In this document: positions 47,664-60,619 of the stretch, one piece after another
How the letters are laid out: every line of letters starts with the position of its first letter
Position numbering within the stretch: position 1 is the first letter of the stretch
Origin: Colocasia esculenta
Lineage: Eukaryota > Streptophyta > Magnoliopsida > Alismatales > Araceae
Length of the DNA stretch: 64,000 bases
Direction of reading: 5' to 3'
Assembly: GCA_014218235.1 (NCBI GenBank)
Contig: CM024761.1
Span: 86,553,968-86,617,967 of the forward strand
Notes under the pieces: model-generated
The model's database searches: none
Seen by the model: the letters and a program-made list of their open reading frames with translations, nothing else
What the model was told of the DNA's origin: nothing
Position numbers and translations under genes: made by a program

Positions 47664-50079
47664 CCCGAGGAATTACGCAGCGGATATTATTAATTAATTC
47701 GAGTCGATATTTCGAGACGTGGACAGTCGGCAAATAAGCCTCTAACTAGCACGCACTAAATGTGTATCAACACAACATCATAATAGGGCCCAAATGTGAA
47801 CTCAATTATTAATTGTATTCAAATCTCATATGTGTCTCAGATAAACTAATACATGACTAAGACTCAATAAAAGCAAAAGTACATACTACCTCACTTCCTA
47901 CTACATTGTTCTAACACTCAAAATAAACTAACTATAGATAGACTCATGTTTGGAACGCTCTTCATTCGGACGCATTCCCATCCTCGACTTGCTCTTCCTC
48001 TTGCACTTCATAGTCACCTAGATTGGGTCAAAGTAGGGAATGAGCAAACTAGTTCAGTAGGATTTATATCTCAATGTGCGGGCAATGATATAAGTGATTA
48101 ACATTTTAGAACTAGGCAAGTACGATGAATGATATGCAAGTACGAATAAAACACGTTAAAACATGATATATAAAACAAGCTAGAGAGAGAGATCATGATA
48201 GAACAAGATTGATGAACAAGATGACAAGAGAGAACTAGAAATAGATCACTTTGTACAAGCACGCAAGTTATCGTGTAAATTGCAATAAATGCAGGATGGC
48301 CATATCACGCAAGCAAGCAAGCACGAGCACGATCAAGTAACACTAATCAGGCACGTAGACACTAATGTACACCGCGAAAAGATCCATGAAGAATGTACAC
48401 TAGGTCACGTGTATGTGGTATTGTATCTATCATTCAACACACACGCACGATTTTCCCAGCGCAGATGCAATGCCAGTAATCATTATACCCAATGGTTAAC
48501 AATATATCTATGGCTCGCCGTCATTGGGGCTAGATTGGAGCCCTTGGACACACGCCGTGCCCTGTCAGCATCTCACTTAAATTTTTAAATGTAGATACCC
48601 ACAGTCAGGCTCGCCGTCATTGGGACTAGATTGGAGCCCTTGGACACACGCCGTGCCCTGTCAGCATCTCACTTAAAATTTTAAATGTAGATACCCACAG
48701 TCCATTTATAATGGCCAATGAGAGTTTCAATAAGTAAGCATGTGTAATGCCATGTTCATGATGATGAGGAGAATAAGTAATAAGTAATGGAACATGATTT
48801 CACGAGTGAGTACAATGGTCAAGAGATAAATTCGGCAGCATAACGGTACGATTTATACTTTCGTTCAATCTTTACATTAATGGTTTTAGTCCGGTTTGTA
48901 AGTCTCACTCACGAGAACAAGAAGAGAAGGAAGTGCGTGTGCTATCTCCAGGGAACTTCAATGGTACAACCAAACCGTCGGCCATGTGGGAATCCATGGT
49001 CAGAGGAGATTATGGAGGCCTTGGTGAAAAGGTTGTTAGTTCTACCGATTCGGAATGACCGGTAGAGAGTTTCAATTTCCCAAGAAAGGCTGCCTAACAG
49101 TGCTAGGTGTAGTGCGGTACGCGTGTCTCAATTCACAACCATCGGTCTCAAACTCGCAGGAAGCAATTGACAAGATAACATAGAATAAAACTATGCACTT
49201 TAACTAATCATGGGTTGCAAGATTTTATGATAAACATTATCATTTAAACGTGGAAGAACAGTAGGAAGATTAAATCACAAGTAGCACGAATGGATCATAA
49301 CATTTAAGGAGCACTTAGAATAGCATTCATGTAATTAAAGCTTTTTAAATAGGTTAATCGCTTTTAAGCCATTAAACAACAATCATGTAATGATCGGACC
49401 CAAGACAGGTAACTTACATAGCAAATATCACATTTATACAGACCTCAGGTATATGCGGAAAACTTTGTAAGAAAACACATGGTTTCCGGTAAAAATCCTG
49501 AGATCGCGACATAGCCATATAAGGAAGGCGACAGGTCGGGCCCAGAAGGCGACACAGGGGTGTGAGCATCGCGACAGGGTCGTCAGATCAGGTAGCCGGA
49601 TAGCGACGGAACGCATGTCGCCTTGAGAAGGCGACAAGGGGTATGTCGCAATCAACCCTCTGAAAGCGACATATCGGGCTGTCGCGTTTACAGGGTCCGT
49701 GCCTGGCTCGGACAGAGCAAGGACAGTGCCTTGGATTGCGGACCTGTCTTTCTTCTTTTTGACATAGGGTTGTTCTAAACTAGAGAACAAATTGCACGGT
49801 GCGTGAAAAATAACGAAACCAGTTTTAAATAACCTAGACATACTAGGTACTTCCAGTAAATCAGAATTGAACAATAAAGATGGTTTCGATAGGCTTTGAT
49901 TAGCGCTGTCAATGGATCCGAAACCCGATCCGGATCCGAAATTAAATCGGATTCGGATCACGTTTTTGACCCCAAAATTACAGGACGACGATGCAATCGG
50001 GGCGAGCATTTCCGAACCGAAATATTTTTTTTCGGGGCGCAGTTTCGGGGCACCAAACGCCCGATCCGAACAAAAAAAA

Positions 50080-50780
50080 GTTCCTTCCCAAACCCAAGTC
50101 CCCATCCGCGGCCCGGGCCATCCCCCGTCTCCCATCTCCCATCGTTCTAGGGTTCTTCATACTTCCACCTCCACAGGGCGCCGCAGCTGCCATCCTCCCC
50201 CCGATCGGCGACAGTGGCAGCCAGCCTTCTTCCCGTCTCCCATCTCCCACCGTTCTAAGGTTTCGTCAAACTTCCACCTCTGTAGCTGCCATCCTCAAAA
50301 CCCCCCCCCCCCCCCCCCCCCCCCGATCGGCGACAGTGGCAGCCGGCCATCTTCCTCTAAATCTACTGCGGCATCGGCGATGAAGACCTTGCCTCCGACG
50401 GTGAGAGCACTCTCTCTCTGTGCGTGTGTGTATGTTAGTTTCTGTTCCATCAAGGAATCTGTTTGCTTCTCGTTGACGCTAGTTTTCTGATCTCTGAAAC
50501 TATTTTCCTCACCCCCCCCCCCCCCCACTTGCATGTTGTTAGATCTGCTGGGTTAGATTCTCGATCTCCTTCTAGGGTTGGGGGTGGGGTGGAGAGAGCT
50601 TGATCTGCTGGGAAGCCTGTCTCCGTTTGATGCATCTTCTCTTCTGCTGGGCTGCTTCGGTTTGGAGAGAACTACTCAAACGGGATTTTGATCCATCTTC
50701 TCTTCTACTGGCTGCTTCGGTTCGGAGAGAACTACACAAACGGGATTCCAAGAAGAGGTAAACGAGATTTTGACTTCAAT
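50080..50780 (+). other. Gene-like segment within the hAT element, possible captured 5' UTR and exon
   Basis: It is CT-rich and GC-rich, unlike the AT-rich rest of the transposon. A block with CCATCTCCCA..CGTTCTA and GATCGGCGACAGTGGCAGCC occurs twice (about 50125-50225 and 50235-50345), and a second pair of repeats lies at about 50635-50750 (GCTGCTTCGGTT, GGAGAGAACTAC). ATGAAGACCTTGCCTCCGACG at 50380 is followed by GTGAGAG, a plausible donor after a short first exon. C runs of 24 (50301-50324) and 15 (50512-50526) residues interrupt it. I do not recognise the source gene; capture is inference from composition and the splice-like site. Confidence 0.35.
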
Positions 50781-53339
50781 CCCCTGTTTGAATTATTTGG
50801 TCTCTGTTCTCATCTTCTTGTTTGGGTCTGATCCATGGTTCTCTAGTTGTATCAAAGTCGAGTCCTGTTCTTTTCTTTTTCGTCTTGCGTTCGTTCTTCC
50901 TTGTCATCATGATGCTTTCACCGCAAAAGCTGTAGATGGTTGAACACATCTGCAGAACCTTTCTCCTCTCTTCCTGGGTGGTTTCTCTTTGCATGCAGCA
51001 TCTCCCGTTTGAAGGTTTTCGTCGGATAAGGAGCGGGTTATGCCTATGTTGACAGATTGCGGTTTTTCTCTTGTCACTTTGCCTATGGCTATGGGATTGT
51101 CCGGTATCCTTCGATTAGGCCACTCATAGTACTGTTAGTGACTTAGTGTTAGAAGACATTAGATGCTTTGTTACTGAACTTAAATAATTTTGGCTTACAC
51201 TTGCGTTCTTGTTTTGTTTTTCTTCTATGTTACAAATGGTTACTGGTAGCTGGAGGATATTGCTGACTTATCAGGTTTTTCGGGGAAGCTCTTGTGAGAA
51301 ATATCTGAAACTGCAAGCATTTGATATCTAATTTGAGGGGAAGAAAGATGGGTTATCTTCATAATTTGTATACAGTCGGTACTGCTACCATCTATCTTTT
51401 TTTTTTTTTTTTTAGAACCATCTATCTCATTTTAGCTGTTCCTTTATTTTCAATATGGCTTCTCCACACCTCATTTTTAGCCTTTGTCCAATTCCATATT
51501 CCCAGTGCATTCTTCTGCATTTTCACATTTCTTCTGAATACTTGTCTACTAGTGAGATACTTAGTAACTAGCTGTAAATATAAATGATAACCTGCAAATA
51601 AGCTATCTCATTGTGTTGGGTGTTACTTTTGGTATTCTCACCCTATGACATATAATTAACCTTCCTGTATGTTTGTTTTGATTATCATAATGACTGTATA
51701 ATTAACATAAAAGTAAGTGACTTAAAAAAAACATGCAGCTAAGTGAGTTTTAGTTTCCGTTCTTTTTGCATAATGATCTATTTGTTGCTATCAGTGCGAT
51801 TGATTCATGGGTATTCATTCTTTTGTTTTAAAATCTGGCAGAGTACACTAAATTTTGATGTGTCATTTCATAAAGAGAACTACTTAACATATATTTTGAT
51901 GTGCACTAAATTGGGTGCATATAATAAATAAAGATGTGTCATTTCATATTCCTTGAGATTTAAAAAAAAAAAGGAATTAGATAAGATATTAAATATCTCA
52001 AGATTGAGATGACACAATCTTATTAAATGTGTTCACTCTAGTACACACCCTGTGATGTTTCTCGTACGTGCTTAAATTTAATTTGTGTCAAAGAAATTGT
52101 ACTAAGAAATTATTTCTTTCGGGCGTTTACACTAGTTTTTCATGCCCACGAGACCTGCTACCAATTGGCAAGAAAACCCACTAAATAGATTAAGCAATAT
52201 TGACGATAAATCTCTCACCAAACGGGAACTTAATTTTATTGTCTAAATGTGATGCACATCGGAATGGGAGCACCAACATTAATATCAATACGAATGTCTT
52301 TTTCTAGGGTTTATGTCTATATTTATGTCTATATTTCAAATAGGTTCATCATTGACATACTTAATATACATTATCTGTAGGCTGTAGCTTATGAAGAAAA
52401 TTCGAAAATCCAATGGACTTCCTATCTGACTGGCTGTTCTAATCTATGCAGAACAGGGGTAGGCCAAGACAGCTTATTTAACTCCTTGGGTTCATATATT
52501 TATATCCTTTGCCTAATGCATGTTCACTTACTGTAATAGATTAAACTCTTGTCTTTGCCTCCAATATACATTTTCTCAATATTTATGCTTATTATTATTA
52601 AGGTATTGGCTTTCCAGAGATTAAGTCTTTTTCTGCATTTCTTTTCCAAGAAACATAGCTGCTCCTTCTTGTTCCTTCCCAAGTATAGGGGGGTACCCAG
52701 ATAGGTAGTGTCATAATTTAGCCTTTGAAAATCAGATATTTGACAGTAGGTGCTTGGGCATTAATTTTGAAACCTATAAAATCACCATTATTAAAATCAC
52801 CATTGTGCTATTCTTTCATCATCAACAGACTTCTTGCTAATATCCTCAAGCTGTCCCTGAAGTTCTTGGATGCGACCTTGAGGGTTAGGACAATTCTTCT
52901 TTTTCCATTTGAGAATATGGATCTACAAATGTCTCATTTTCATCCCATAATTAGCTTGTATTGAGTAACCAGTGGGCCAATGAGACTTGATAAGATCTCT
53001 ATAATTTTTTGAAATTTTCTATCACAAATAAGATTTTTTAAGATTTTCAAATCTTGTTTAAGCAACTTTGACTATTTGCTCTATGAATAAAATGAAGTAA
53101 AGAAACATTGGTTATAGTGGTGATTTGTTTTATAGGTATATCAAGAGATGGAAGATGCCAATTTTTGCAGTGAAAGCCAGCTAGTACCCACTCGGTGAAA
53201 GCCACCAAAGAGAACCTGTAGATGATCTGAGTCAAAGAGAAAAGAGAACTTGTATTACTACATAGTTGGGATTTAATATGTATACATTTGATTTTATGTA
53301 TGGAATGGATGTCTATCTAGTTAAGAGTTCTTAAATTAT

Positions 53340-53690
53340 TTGATTTTGTATAGCCAACGCAGATTTGAGTATTTTTTATTTTTTTTTCAGAATTTTCAGA
53401 TTTGTTATGTATGTTTAAACTAAATTTTGTGTTGTTCTTGCTAGTTGCTATAACCATCATAGATCTGTGTGATTTTTTTTTTTTTCAGATTTTTTAGATT
53501 TTTTCTGTATATTTAACTGGATTTTATGACTGTTCTTGCTATGGTCAGCACAGATTTGGCTTTTTTTTATTTTTTTCAGATTTTCCAAAACTTTTATGTA
53601 TGTTTAATCAGAAGTTTTTTGTATATTATAATAACCAGCCGTCCAGCACAGTTTTGGTAATTATTTTGTATTTTGTCAGATTTTTTTACC
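53340..53690 (+). repeat. Degenerate tandem repeat, about 95 bp x 4, near the right end of the hAT element
   Basis: Units begin near 53350, 53450, 53545 and 53635 with the theme (ATAGCCAACGCAGATTTG, ATAACCATCATAGATCTG, ATGGTCAGCACAGATTTG), followed by a T-run, TTTTCAGATTTT and TATGTATGTTTAA-like segments. It is non-coding and strongly T-rich on the plus strand. Confidence 0.6.
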
Positions 53691-55374
53691 ATATTCGGAT
53701 CCTGATCTGGATCCGAAATTGATGTTGGATCTCAACCTGAATCCGGATCCGAAAATATGCCTAAATTCGGATCCGCGTCAGATCCGAATATTCTAAATTC
53801 GGATCCGGATCCGGATCTCTAAGGATCCGACCGGGATCCGTACCGTTGACAGGGCTAGCTTTGATCACGGAGAACACAAGGTCAGACCAAGGGTAACTTG
53901 AAGACATAGTTTTATGCAGTAACCCTATTACCACGCTTATAACTCTCTAACTAATGAGATTTAGACAAAACGTTCAACATGAAACCTGACGAGGACAACC
54001 AGTAGAATAACTTTTATGTTATGAGTTTTCTCTAATTTGGTCTTGAAACATGTGCAACATATTAAGAACGGGAAAAATTCTAACAGTGCGCGACTTTGGC
54101 AAAACGCTTATAATTCAAAATCTACTAAATGAAATTCGATGAAACTAGTGGGAAATGAAAGTTAACTTGATGCTTTATACATTGGTATAGGATAGGTTAA
54201 GATTTGGCCCGAGAAAACCTACTTTTTGGGTTGAAGAAGTCCCGTTATTCCAGAAAACCCGTGTTCAGACCATTTGGAGGAAAACGCTTACTACTCCGTG
54301 TATACTACATGGAATTTGGGCATTCCACTTGGGTTAGAATGTAGACGTGACCCTCTTTCCAGGGGTATAGGCCTTGCAAGGTTTGGTTTAGGTTTGACTA
54401 ACCTTTGGTCGACTTCAAGAGGGTGGTTTGTGCAGGTCGCAGCAGACGAGAAGGGGAAGAAGAACGGCTTCTTGTGGTCGTTCCACAGCTCCTCAGCCAC
54501 CAAGAGCTCCTCCACACGACCCTAGCAAGTTCTAAATTCGTTCCTAGGGTTTGGGTGAAGAGTATTTAAGTAACCATGGTGTTTAGGAGTCCTATTATAA
54601 CTAGGAAAGGAGGGCTTCAAGATTGGCATGTTTGGTTTCCTATTTTTGATGATTTCCTCCTCCCTTTGAGTGTGTGAGCCATTAGGAAATCTCCCCTCAT
54701 AGTTAGGCACGAATTTGGGTTGCCATGAATGCATGATTGCATCCCAATTCGACTCTAATTGTCTCTTTTTAATTTCAGCTTATTTATGGTTACGAAATTC
54801 TCTGTATTTTCTAGCTTTATTTGAATTTTAGGCCAAATGTTGCCCATTGGCCCAATTATGATAATGGGTCATCAATATATAATGTTGGAAGTCTCCCCAA
54901 CACTTTTATTTAATTTTTGATTGCGTCGTATTTCCGTGTTAACGTTTTCCGACTTGTTTCCTTATTTAGATAATCGATCACAATAACTCTCAAACCTAGC
55001 CCAAATGATTTTTATTGAACCAAATTTCTTGAGGGGTCATTAGAGGATATTATTTGAAGTCCATATATGATTTGTATTTAATTTTCTGACTCATCCACGT
55101 ACGTGTGATAATGATTTTACGACTTATTCATGAATTACGATAATAAGTCGCGAAACACTTTAAACTTGGATGATCTGATTTTTCTTGGCACAAATTTCTT
55201 TGTAAAACATTTAGTAATAATATTTAGGGTTGATTTATAATTTTTACGGAATTTTCCGATGTGTTTTAGCACATACGATAATGATACGTATGTTTTAAAT
55301 ACTCCGATATTATAAAAATTGTTTATTTCTATTTATTTCAGTTTTTATGTAGTTAAAATTTTCGGGGTGCTACA

Positions 55375-55390
55375 CCCTCCCCCACTTAAG
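55375..55390 (-). other. Polypurine tract of element E
   Basis: CCCTCCCCCACTTAAG on the plus strand gives a purine run on the element's sense strand immediately before its 3' LTR, where plus-strand DNA synthesis is primed. Confidence 0.75.
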
Positions 55391-55694
55391 AGAATTTGGT
55401 CCCCAAATTCATAGACCATTAATTGGCTTTTGATAATTATGATTCTTGAGTTGGTTTCAGATTTAATTCCTCCAACTTGTTTCAACATCGTGGATGCCAG
55501 TCCAAAATCTACACCTATGGCCACCCGTACTATTCATTTGGTTCCTTCCACTCCTGTTTTCCCTTCCACGGTTGTTATAACTCCATCTTAATCCTCCAGA
55601 TGAACTATGGTATCGCTACTAGATTATTCCTTTTCAATTTCTCCTTAATGATCTCCCCCACTTAGAAGTGTACCAATAAGAAAACATCATAAGA

Positions 55695-56721
55695 TCAGTC
55701 TTGGGGTTTAACAAATATACCTCCTTCCGGAAGCTCCGCTTGCATTATTGCATTCACGCGTCCTTGACGCTTTACCACTCCTTGGTTCCTTCCAACTTGG
55801 TCTTTTAACATAGGACAGTTCGGTATACGATGTTCGTGACTCCCGCATCGCAGGCAAGCCCCGGCCTTCTTCCAGCATTTGTTCGCTTGATGCCCAAGCT
55901 TGTTGCAAAATTTACAATATTCAACCGTCATTGTTTCTTCTACTTTGATCTTTTTCTCCATGCTATAGTCCTTCCCCGTGGTTGGCCTTTTGTTGTTGTT
56001 GTAGTTATTATTGTGGTTATTGGGGAAAGTTCCAGTTGTATCGACTGCTCCCCTTTTTATAAAGGTCGGCCTTGAGATGTCCTTCCCCCTCATGCCTTCC
56101 ACCTTAGCCATAGTGTCTTCTACCAGTTGAGCTCTTTGGACCATCTCAGTGTAAGTTTGAATGTTGTGTGGTCCGAGCCTTTAATCAATGAACATGGGCC
56201 TGAGTCCATCCATGAAACGGTTGGCCTTCAACCTTTCTGTGCCCACAAGATGTGGGGCATACACTGCCAGGTGAGCGAACTGAGCTTCATACTCAGCCAT
56301 AGACATGCTCTTTTGTTTTAGTGCAGCAAACTCTGCTGCCTTCTTCTCCTTCACTCTCTCAGAGAAATACTTTCCCCGGAATATACTCTAGTTCAGCTAC
56401 GTTTGGCAGGTGGGCCGAAGTGGCCTTCCACCATGCTCGAGCATCCTTAGTAAATTGAAAAGTGGCCAGTACCACTTTTTCCCTATTGGTGCATTGCATT
56501 ACTTGGGAAAATCCTTTCGATCTCCTCTTGCCAATTTTCTGCTTCATCTGGGTCAGGGGATCCAGAGAAATGAGGAGGTTCAAACTCCTAAAATTTTGGT
56601 GCAGATCACCGGCTCCGTTCCTTGCAGCTGCAGCCTGATTCCCAGCCTGAACTACATTTTGCAGTGCCTGGGTAAGTCCAGCCACAATGTCTTGCATAGC
56701 TTGCCACTGGTTGCGAGCCAT
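55695..56721 (-). pseudogene. Element E gag, broken
   Basis: It starts at ATG 56721 (MARNQWQAMQDIVAGLTQAL), with GAGDLHQNFRSLN, VMQCTNREKVVLATFQF and DARAWWKAT. A frameshift near 56375 leads to the segment KAAEFAALKQKSMSMAEYEA, a TAA lies at 56181-56183, and then comes the frame 56144-55695 with two zinc knuckles, CKFCNKLGHQANKC and CLRCGSHEHRIPNC. Two knuckles in tandem are usual for this gypsy branch. There is also a frame problem near 56600 where EAEHW is expected. Coding ends at 55695, 320 bp before the LTR, with no protease or pol. Confidence 0.85.
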
Positions 56722-56938
56722 TGCAGTTGAGTGAGAGTGTTATGAGGGTTCCTGAGAAAAGGATGGAAACCAATTAATGTCTCTAGATACATTATAAGAG
56801 TCAATGGGTAGGAGGGTTTAATTCTTTCTAACAAATTCCCAGTCTCTAACCATTCTCACCAGGTACTATATTTAATTTCGTGACCTAGGTTCCATAGGTA
56901 TCTCCTATTCCTGAGACATATCCTATTTGATATTCCTA

Positions 56939-56951
56939 GGCTCTGATACCA
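56939..56951 (-). other. Primer-binding site of element E
   Basis: Read on the minus strand it is TGGTATCAGAGCC, complementary to the 3' end of initiator tRNA-Met, six bases inside the right LTR. It fixes the element's orientation as minus. Confidence 0.85.
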
Positions 56952-56957
56952 CTAAAC

Positions 56958-59900
56958 TGTCACGTCCCGAGAATTACGTAGCGGATATTATTAATTAATT
57001 TGAGTCGATATTTCGAGACGTGGACAGTCGGCAAATAAGCCTCTAACTAGCACGCACTAAATGTGTATCAACAAAACATCATAATAGGGCCCAAATGTGA
57101 ACTCAATTATAAATTGTATTCAAATCTCATATTTGTCTCAGATAAACTAATACAGGACTAAGACTCAATAAAAGCAAAAGTACATACTACCTCACTTCCT
57201 ACTACATTGTTCTAACACTCAAAATAAACTAACTATAGATAGACTCATGTTTGGAACGCTCTTCACTCGGACGCATTCCCATCCTCGACTTGCTCTTCCT
57301 CTTGCACTTCATGGTCACCTAGATTGGGTAAAAGTAGGGAATGAGCAAACTAGCCCAGTACGATTTATATCTCAATGTGCGGGCAATGATATAAGTGATT
57401 AACATTTTAGAACTAGGCAAGTACGATGAATGATATGCAAGTACGAATAAAACACGTTAAAACATGATATATAAAACAAGCTAGAGAGAGAGATCATGAT
57501 AGAACAAGATTGATGAACAAGATGACAAGAGAGAACTAGAAATAGATCATTTTGTACAAGTATGCAAGATATCATGTAAATTGCAATAAATGCAGGATGG
57601 CCATATCACGCAAGCAAGCAAGCAAGCAAGCACGAGAACGATCAAGTAACACTAATCAGGCACGTAGACACTAATGTACACCGAGAAAAGATCCATGAAG
57701 AATGTACACTAGGTCACGTGTATGTGGTATTGTATCTATCATTCAACACGCACGCACGATTTTCCCAGCGCAGATGCAATGCCAGTAATCATTATACCCC
57801 ATGGTTAACAGTATATCTATGACTTGCCGTCATTGGGGCTAGATTGGAGCCCTTGGACACATGCCGTGCCCTGTCAGCATCTCACTTAAATTTTAAATGT
57901 AGATACCCACAGACATTTATAGTGGCCAATGAGAGTTTCAATAAGTAAGCATGTGTAATGTCATGTTCATGATGATAAGGAGAACAAGTAATAAGTAATG
58001 GAACATGATTTCATGAGTACAATGGTCAAGAGATAAATTCGGCAGCATAACGGTACGATTTATACTTTCGTTCAATCTTTACATTAATGGTTTTAGTCCG
58101 GTTTGTAAGTCTCACTCACGAGAACTAGAAGAGAAAGGAAGTGCGTGCTATCTCCAGGGAACTTCAATGGTACAACCAACTCGTCGGCCATGTGGGAATC
58201 CATGGTCAGAGGAGATTTACGGAGGCCTTGGTGAAAAGGTCGCTAGTCTACCGATTCAGAATGACGGTAGAGAGTTTCCAATTTTCCAAGAAAGGCTGCC
58301 TAACAGTGCTAGTGTGTAGTGCGGTACGCGTGTCTCAATTCACAAACCATCGGTCTCAAACTCGTAGGAAGCACTTGACAAGATAACATGGAATAAAACT
58401 ATGCACTTTAACTAATCATGGGTTGCAAGATTTTATGATAACCATTATCATTTAAACGTGGAAGAACAGTAGGAAGATTAAATCACAAGTAGCACGAATG
58501 GATCATAACATTTAAGGAGCACTTAGAATAGCATTCATGTAATTAAAGCTTTTTAAATGGGTTAATCGCTTTTAAGCCATTAAACAACAATCATGTAATG
58601 ATCGGACCCAAGACAGGTAACTTACACAGCAAATATCACATTTATACAGACCTCGGGTATATGCGGAAAACTTTGTAAGAAAACACGTGGTTTCCGGTAA
58701 AAATCCTGAGATCGCGACATAGCCATATAAGGAAGGCGACAGGTCGGGCCCAGAAGGCGACACAGGGGTGTGAGCATCGCGACAGGGTCGTCAGATCAGG
58801 TAGCCGGATAGCGACGGAACGCATGTCGCCTTGAGAAGGCGACAAGGGGTATGTCGCAATCAACCCTCTGAAAGCGACATATCGGGCCGTCGCGTTCACA
58901 GGGTCCGTGCCTGGCTCGGACAGAGCAAGGACAGTGCCTTGGATTGCGGACCTGTCTTTCCTTCTTTTGACATAGGGTTGTTCTAAACTAGAGAACAAAT
59001 TGCACGGTGCGTGAAAAATAACGAAACCAGTTTTAAAATAACCTAGACATACTAGGGTACTTCGAGTAAATCGGAATTGAACAATAAAGATGGTTTCGAT
59101 AGGCTTTGATCACGGGGAACACAAGGTCAGACCAAGGGTAACTTGAAGACGTAGTTTTATGCAGCAACCCTATTACCACGCTTATAACTCTCTAACTAAT
59201 GAGATTTAGACAAAACGTTGAACATGAAACCTGACTAGGACAACTAGTAGAATAACTTTCATGTTATGAGTTTTCTATAATTCGGTCTTGATACACGTGC
59301 AACATATTAAGAACGAGAAAAGCTCTAACAGTGCGCGACTTTGGCAAAACGCTTATAATTCAAAATCTACTAAATGAAATTCGATAAAATAGTGGGAAAT
59401 GAAAGTTAACTTGATGCTCTACACATTGGTATAGGATATGTTAAGATTTGGCCCGAGAAAACCTACCTTTTGGGTTGAAGAAGTCCCATTATTCCAGAAA
59501 ACCCGTGTTCAGACCACTTGGAGGAAAACGCTTACTACTCCGTGTATACTGCATGGAATTTGGGCATTCCACTTGGGTTAGAACGTAGACTTGACCCTCT
59601 TTCCAGGGGTATAGGCCTTGCAAGGTTTAGTTTAGGTTTGACTCACCTTTGGTCGACTTCAAGAGGGTTGTTTGTGCAGGTCGCAGCAGACGAGAAGGGG
59701 AAGAAGAACGGCTTCTTGTGGTCGTTCCACAGCTCCTCAGCCACTAAGAGCTCCTCCACACGACCCTAGCAAGTTCTAAATTCGTTCCTAGGGTTTGGGT
59801 GAAGAGTATTTAAGTAACCATGGTGTTTAGGAGTCCTATTATAACTAGGAAAGGAGGGCTTCGGGATTGGCATGTTTGGTTTCCTATTTTTGATGATTTC

Positions 59901-60619
59901 CTCCTCCCTTTGAGTGTTTGAGGCATTAGGAAACCTCCCCTCATAGTTAGGCACGAATTTGGGTTGCCATGAATGCATGATTGCATCCCAATTCAACTCT
60001 AATTGCCTCTTTTTAATTTCAGCTTATTTATGGTTACGAATTTCTATGTATTTTCTAGCTTTATTTGATTTTTGGGCCAAATGTTGCCCATTGGCCCAAT
60101 TATGATAATGGGTCATCAATATATAATGTTGGAAGTCTCCCCAACACTTTTATTTAATTTTTGATTGCGTCGTATTTCCGTGTTAACGGTTTTCCGACTT
60201 GTTTCCTTATTTAGATAATCGGTCACAATAACTCTCAAACCTAGCCCAAATGATTTTTATTGAACCAAATTTCTTGAGGGGTCATTAGAGGATATTATTT
60301 GAAGTCCATATATGATTTGTATTTAATTTTCTGACTCATCCACGTACGTGTGATAATGATTTTACGACTTATTCATGAATTACGATAATAAGTCGCGAAA
60401 CACTTTAAACTTGGATGATCTGATTTTTCTTGGCACAAATTTCTTTGTGAAACATTTAGTAATAATATTTAGGGTTGATTTATAATTTTTACAGAATTTT
60501 TCGATGTGTTTTAGCACATACGATAATGATACGTATGTTTTAAATACTCCGATATTATAAAAATTGTTTATTTCTATTTATTTGAGCTTTTATGTAGTTA
60601 AAATTTTTGGGGTGCTACA
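56958..60619 (-). repeat. Element E 5' LTR (right copy)
   Basis: 3662 bp, TGTCACGTCCCGAG on the plus strand to GGGGTGCTACA. It has a single copy of the 96-bp unit that is doubled in the left LTR and the uninterrupted hAT target site at about 59103. Confidence 0.92.

Larger units (their letters stand above)
49901..53857. mobile_element. hAT-like non-autonomous DNA transposon, 3957 bp
   Basis: The termini are TAGCGCTGTCAATGG at 49901 and, inverted, TAGCCCTGTCAACGG ending at 53857. The flanks are a perfect 8-bp duplication GCTTTGAT (49893-49900 and 53858-53865), and the other LTR of element E preserves the empty site (GGCTTTGATCACGG near 59103). Subterminal GGATCCGGATCCGAA-type repeats occur at both ends (49915-49960, 53695-53830). 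TSD length and TAG..TGTCAA ends are hAT features. No transposase domain is encoded. The interior 50080-50780 looks like a plant 5' untranslated region and first exon, so it may carry captured host sequence. Confidence 0.85.
47664..55374 (-). repeat. Element E 3' LTR (left copy), interrupted at 49901-53857
   Basis: It matches the right LTR closely outside the insertion. It carries a 96-bp tandem duplication (48512-48607 and 48608-48703) where the right LTR has one copy. A GTCGC/GCGAC-rich cluster lies at 49500-49690. An open frame of 83 codons at 54274-54525 is repeated in the other LTR but has no recognisable domain. Confidence 0.9.
47664..60619 (-). mobile_element. Long-LTR retroelement E (gag only, minus strand), carrying a hAT-like insertion
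   Basis: The right LTR is 56958-60619 (3662 bp, the 5' LTR in transcription sense). The left LTR is 47664-55374, which without the inserted transposon is about 3.75 kb. The interior is only 1583 bp. The primer site TGGTATCAGAGCC reads leftward at 56951-56939, and the polypurine tract (GTGGGGGAGGG on the minus strand) adjoins the left LTR at 55375. The left LTR lacks its terminal 8 bp (TGTCACGT), so no target duplication is visible. Only gag is encoded; pol is absent. Its gag and LTR order show kinship with element A. Confidence 0.9.

Noticed and set aside
54274..54525. 83-codon frame conserved in both LTRs of element E (also 59518-59769)
   Set aside because: Conservation is explained by the LTRs being copies of each other; there is no recognisable domain or gene context.
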